39,737 nucleotides of DNA from Thermoplasmata archaeon (lineage in GTDB: Archaea > Thermoplasmatota > Thermoplasmata > Methanomassiliicoccales > Methanomethylophilaceae): assembly GCA_015063225.1 (NCBI GenBank), contig SUSU01000012.1, positions 1-39,737 on the forward strand. Reading direction: 5' to 3'. The notes under the pieces are model-generated. The model saw only the letters and a list, made by a program, of their open reading frames with translations. It made no database searches and was not told the DNA's origin. The number at the start of each line of letters is the position of its first letter. Position 1 is the first letter of the stretch. Made by a program: the position numbers and the translations under genes. Below, in pieces: positions 39,240 through 39,737 of the stretch.

Positions 39240-39545
39240 ATGGGAGAGGGACTTCTCAAAGGCACGATGAGCGAACTGGATCTCATAGACCGCCACCTGC
39301 TAATGCTGAGGGCGACCAAGGAGAACCAACCCGTCGGTATCATCCGCCTCTCCGAGATCACCGGGATACCGCGCCACAAGGTGAGGTACTCCCTCCGCCT
39401 TCTGGAGAAGGACGGGCTCATCATCGCCACCCAGGAGGGCGCCAAGGTCTCCGACAGGTACGCCGATTACCTCAGGGAACTGGAGGATTCTCTGGACGCC
39501 GCGACCGCCAGGGCGGCGGAGATACGCGGCAAGCTCCGCGAATGA
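39240..39545 (+). CDS. small winged-helix transcriptional regulator
   Basis: A 101-residue protein with one winged helix-turn-helix (about 12-75): DLIDRHLLMLRATKENQPVGIIRLSEITGIPRHKVRYSLRLLEKDGLI, followed by the wing IATQEGAKVS. A C-terminal helix (75-101) probably forms a coiled dimer. The ATG at 39240 fits a leaderless start; the internal ATG at 39267 is less likely. A dyad next to its own TATA box suggests autoregulation. The effector is unknown. Confidence 0.78.
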   Translation: MGEGLLKGTMSELDLIDRHLLMLRATKENQPVGIIRLSEITGIPRHKVRYSLRLLEKDGLIIATQEGAKVSDRYADYLRELEDSLDAATARAAEIRGKLRE

Positions 39546-39550
39546 CTATC

Positions 39551-39560
39551 TTTTTATATG
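39551..39560 (+). promoter_or_regulatory. TATA box of tRNA-Asn
   Basis: TTTTTATATG lies about 28 bp before the mature 5' end of the tRNA and 6-15 bases after the regulator stop. The tRNA therefore has its own promoter. Confidence 0.55.
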
Positions 39561-39583
39561 CCCCCTCTATCAGTCGCACTAAG

Positions 39584-39659
39584 GCCGCTGTAGCTCAGCT
39601 GGTAGAGCGTGGGACTGTTAATCCCAAGGTCCACGGTTCGATCCCGTGCGGCGGCGCCA
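39584..39659 (+). tRNA. tRNA-Asn (anticodon GUU), CCA encoded
   Basis: The sequence starts GCCGCTGTAGCTCAGC and folds into a cloverleaf. The acceptor GCCGCTG pairs with CGGCGGC (one G-U). The anticodon stem GGGA.../TCCC holds the loop CTGTTAA (anticodon GTT), and the T arm reads CACGGTTCGATCCCGTG. The discriminator is G (39656) and the CCA end is encoded (39657-39659), unlike tRNA-Lys here. No intron. Bases 39660-39737 show nothing I can recognise. Confidence 0.97.
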
Positions 39660-39737
39660 TACTTATTCCATTAAAATTGAGCTCGCAATGCTGTGAACTC
39701 TGTCGATTTTTATCAAGGTTTGCATAGCATTCGCTGC

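Noticed and set aside
1..39737. CRISPR array or prophage
   Set aside because: No regularly spaced direct repeats of 25-37 bases and no phage structural, integrase or terminase genes were seen.

Overview
The window is archaeal and most likely comes from a methanogen of the order Methanomassiliicoccales (Thermoplasmatota). The archaeal hallmarks are the tRNA-dependent amidotransferase GatD/GatE, a split A'/A'' RNA polymerase with subunit H, ribosomal protein L30e, a NusA made only of KH domains, Cdc48, Elp3, Trm56, a translin-family protein and an HVO_0476-type zinc protein. RNA polymerase subunit B is one unsplit chain, as in Thermoplasma and unlike most other methanogens. HypB points to [NiFe]-hydrogenase maturation. 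None of the 35 protein genes ends in TAG (31 TGA, 4 TAA), as expected if UAG is decoded as pyrrolysine. The order-level placement is inference; no 16S or mcr gene is present.

Layout. 1-4.3 kb: a small acidic unknown protein, a zinc-ribbon protein, then gatD-gatE. 4.3-5.9 kb: a solitary TnpB-type insertion element with an intact catalytic site and a structured right end. 5.9-9 kb: a divergent pair (HemK2-like methyltransferase and a metallo-beta-lactamase-fold hydrolase) sharing one AT core, an HVO_0476 zinc protein and an Rpn-like PD-(D/E)XK protein. 9-12.4 kb: hypB-purD-truA-translin operon. 12.4-19 kb (minus strand): a 1930-residue AglB/STT3-like membrane protein with about 1070 extra C-terminal residues, followed by a membrane-anchored CARDB-like protein. 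19.1-20.9 kb: divergent pyrF and a COG2108-type radical SAM gene. 20.9-29.9 kb (minus): rpoH-rpoB-rpoA1-rpoA2-rpl30e-nusA, then tRNA-Lys(UUU). 30.2-33.4 kb: a membrane-anchored unknown protein and cdc48. 33.4-38.8 kb (minus): regulator-elp3; trxA-trxB-COG2522 regulator; a second regulator-trm56-HD hydrolase. 38.9-39.7 kb: a Cys-rich mini-protein, a winged-helix regulator and tRNA-Asn(GUU).

Most genes serve information processing: transcription, tRNA charging and modification, and protein quality control. The accessory parts are the TnpB element, the Rpn-like gene and the large surface/glycosylation locus. Many genes look leaderless, with a TATA-like core about 25 bp before the start codon. 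Genes inside operons commonly overlap by four bases (ATGA or GTGA).

The most notable items are: the enlarged AglB-like protein with a degenerate WWDYG motif and two perfect palindromes 22 bp apart at its promoter; a helix-hairpin-helix extension on RNA polymerase A''; a thioredoxin reductase without a recognisable NADPH signature; dyad operators at small regulator promoters; and a candidate guide-RNA hairpin at the TnpB right end.
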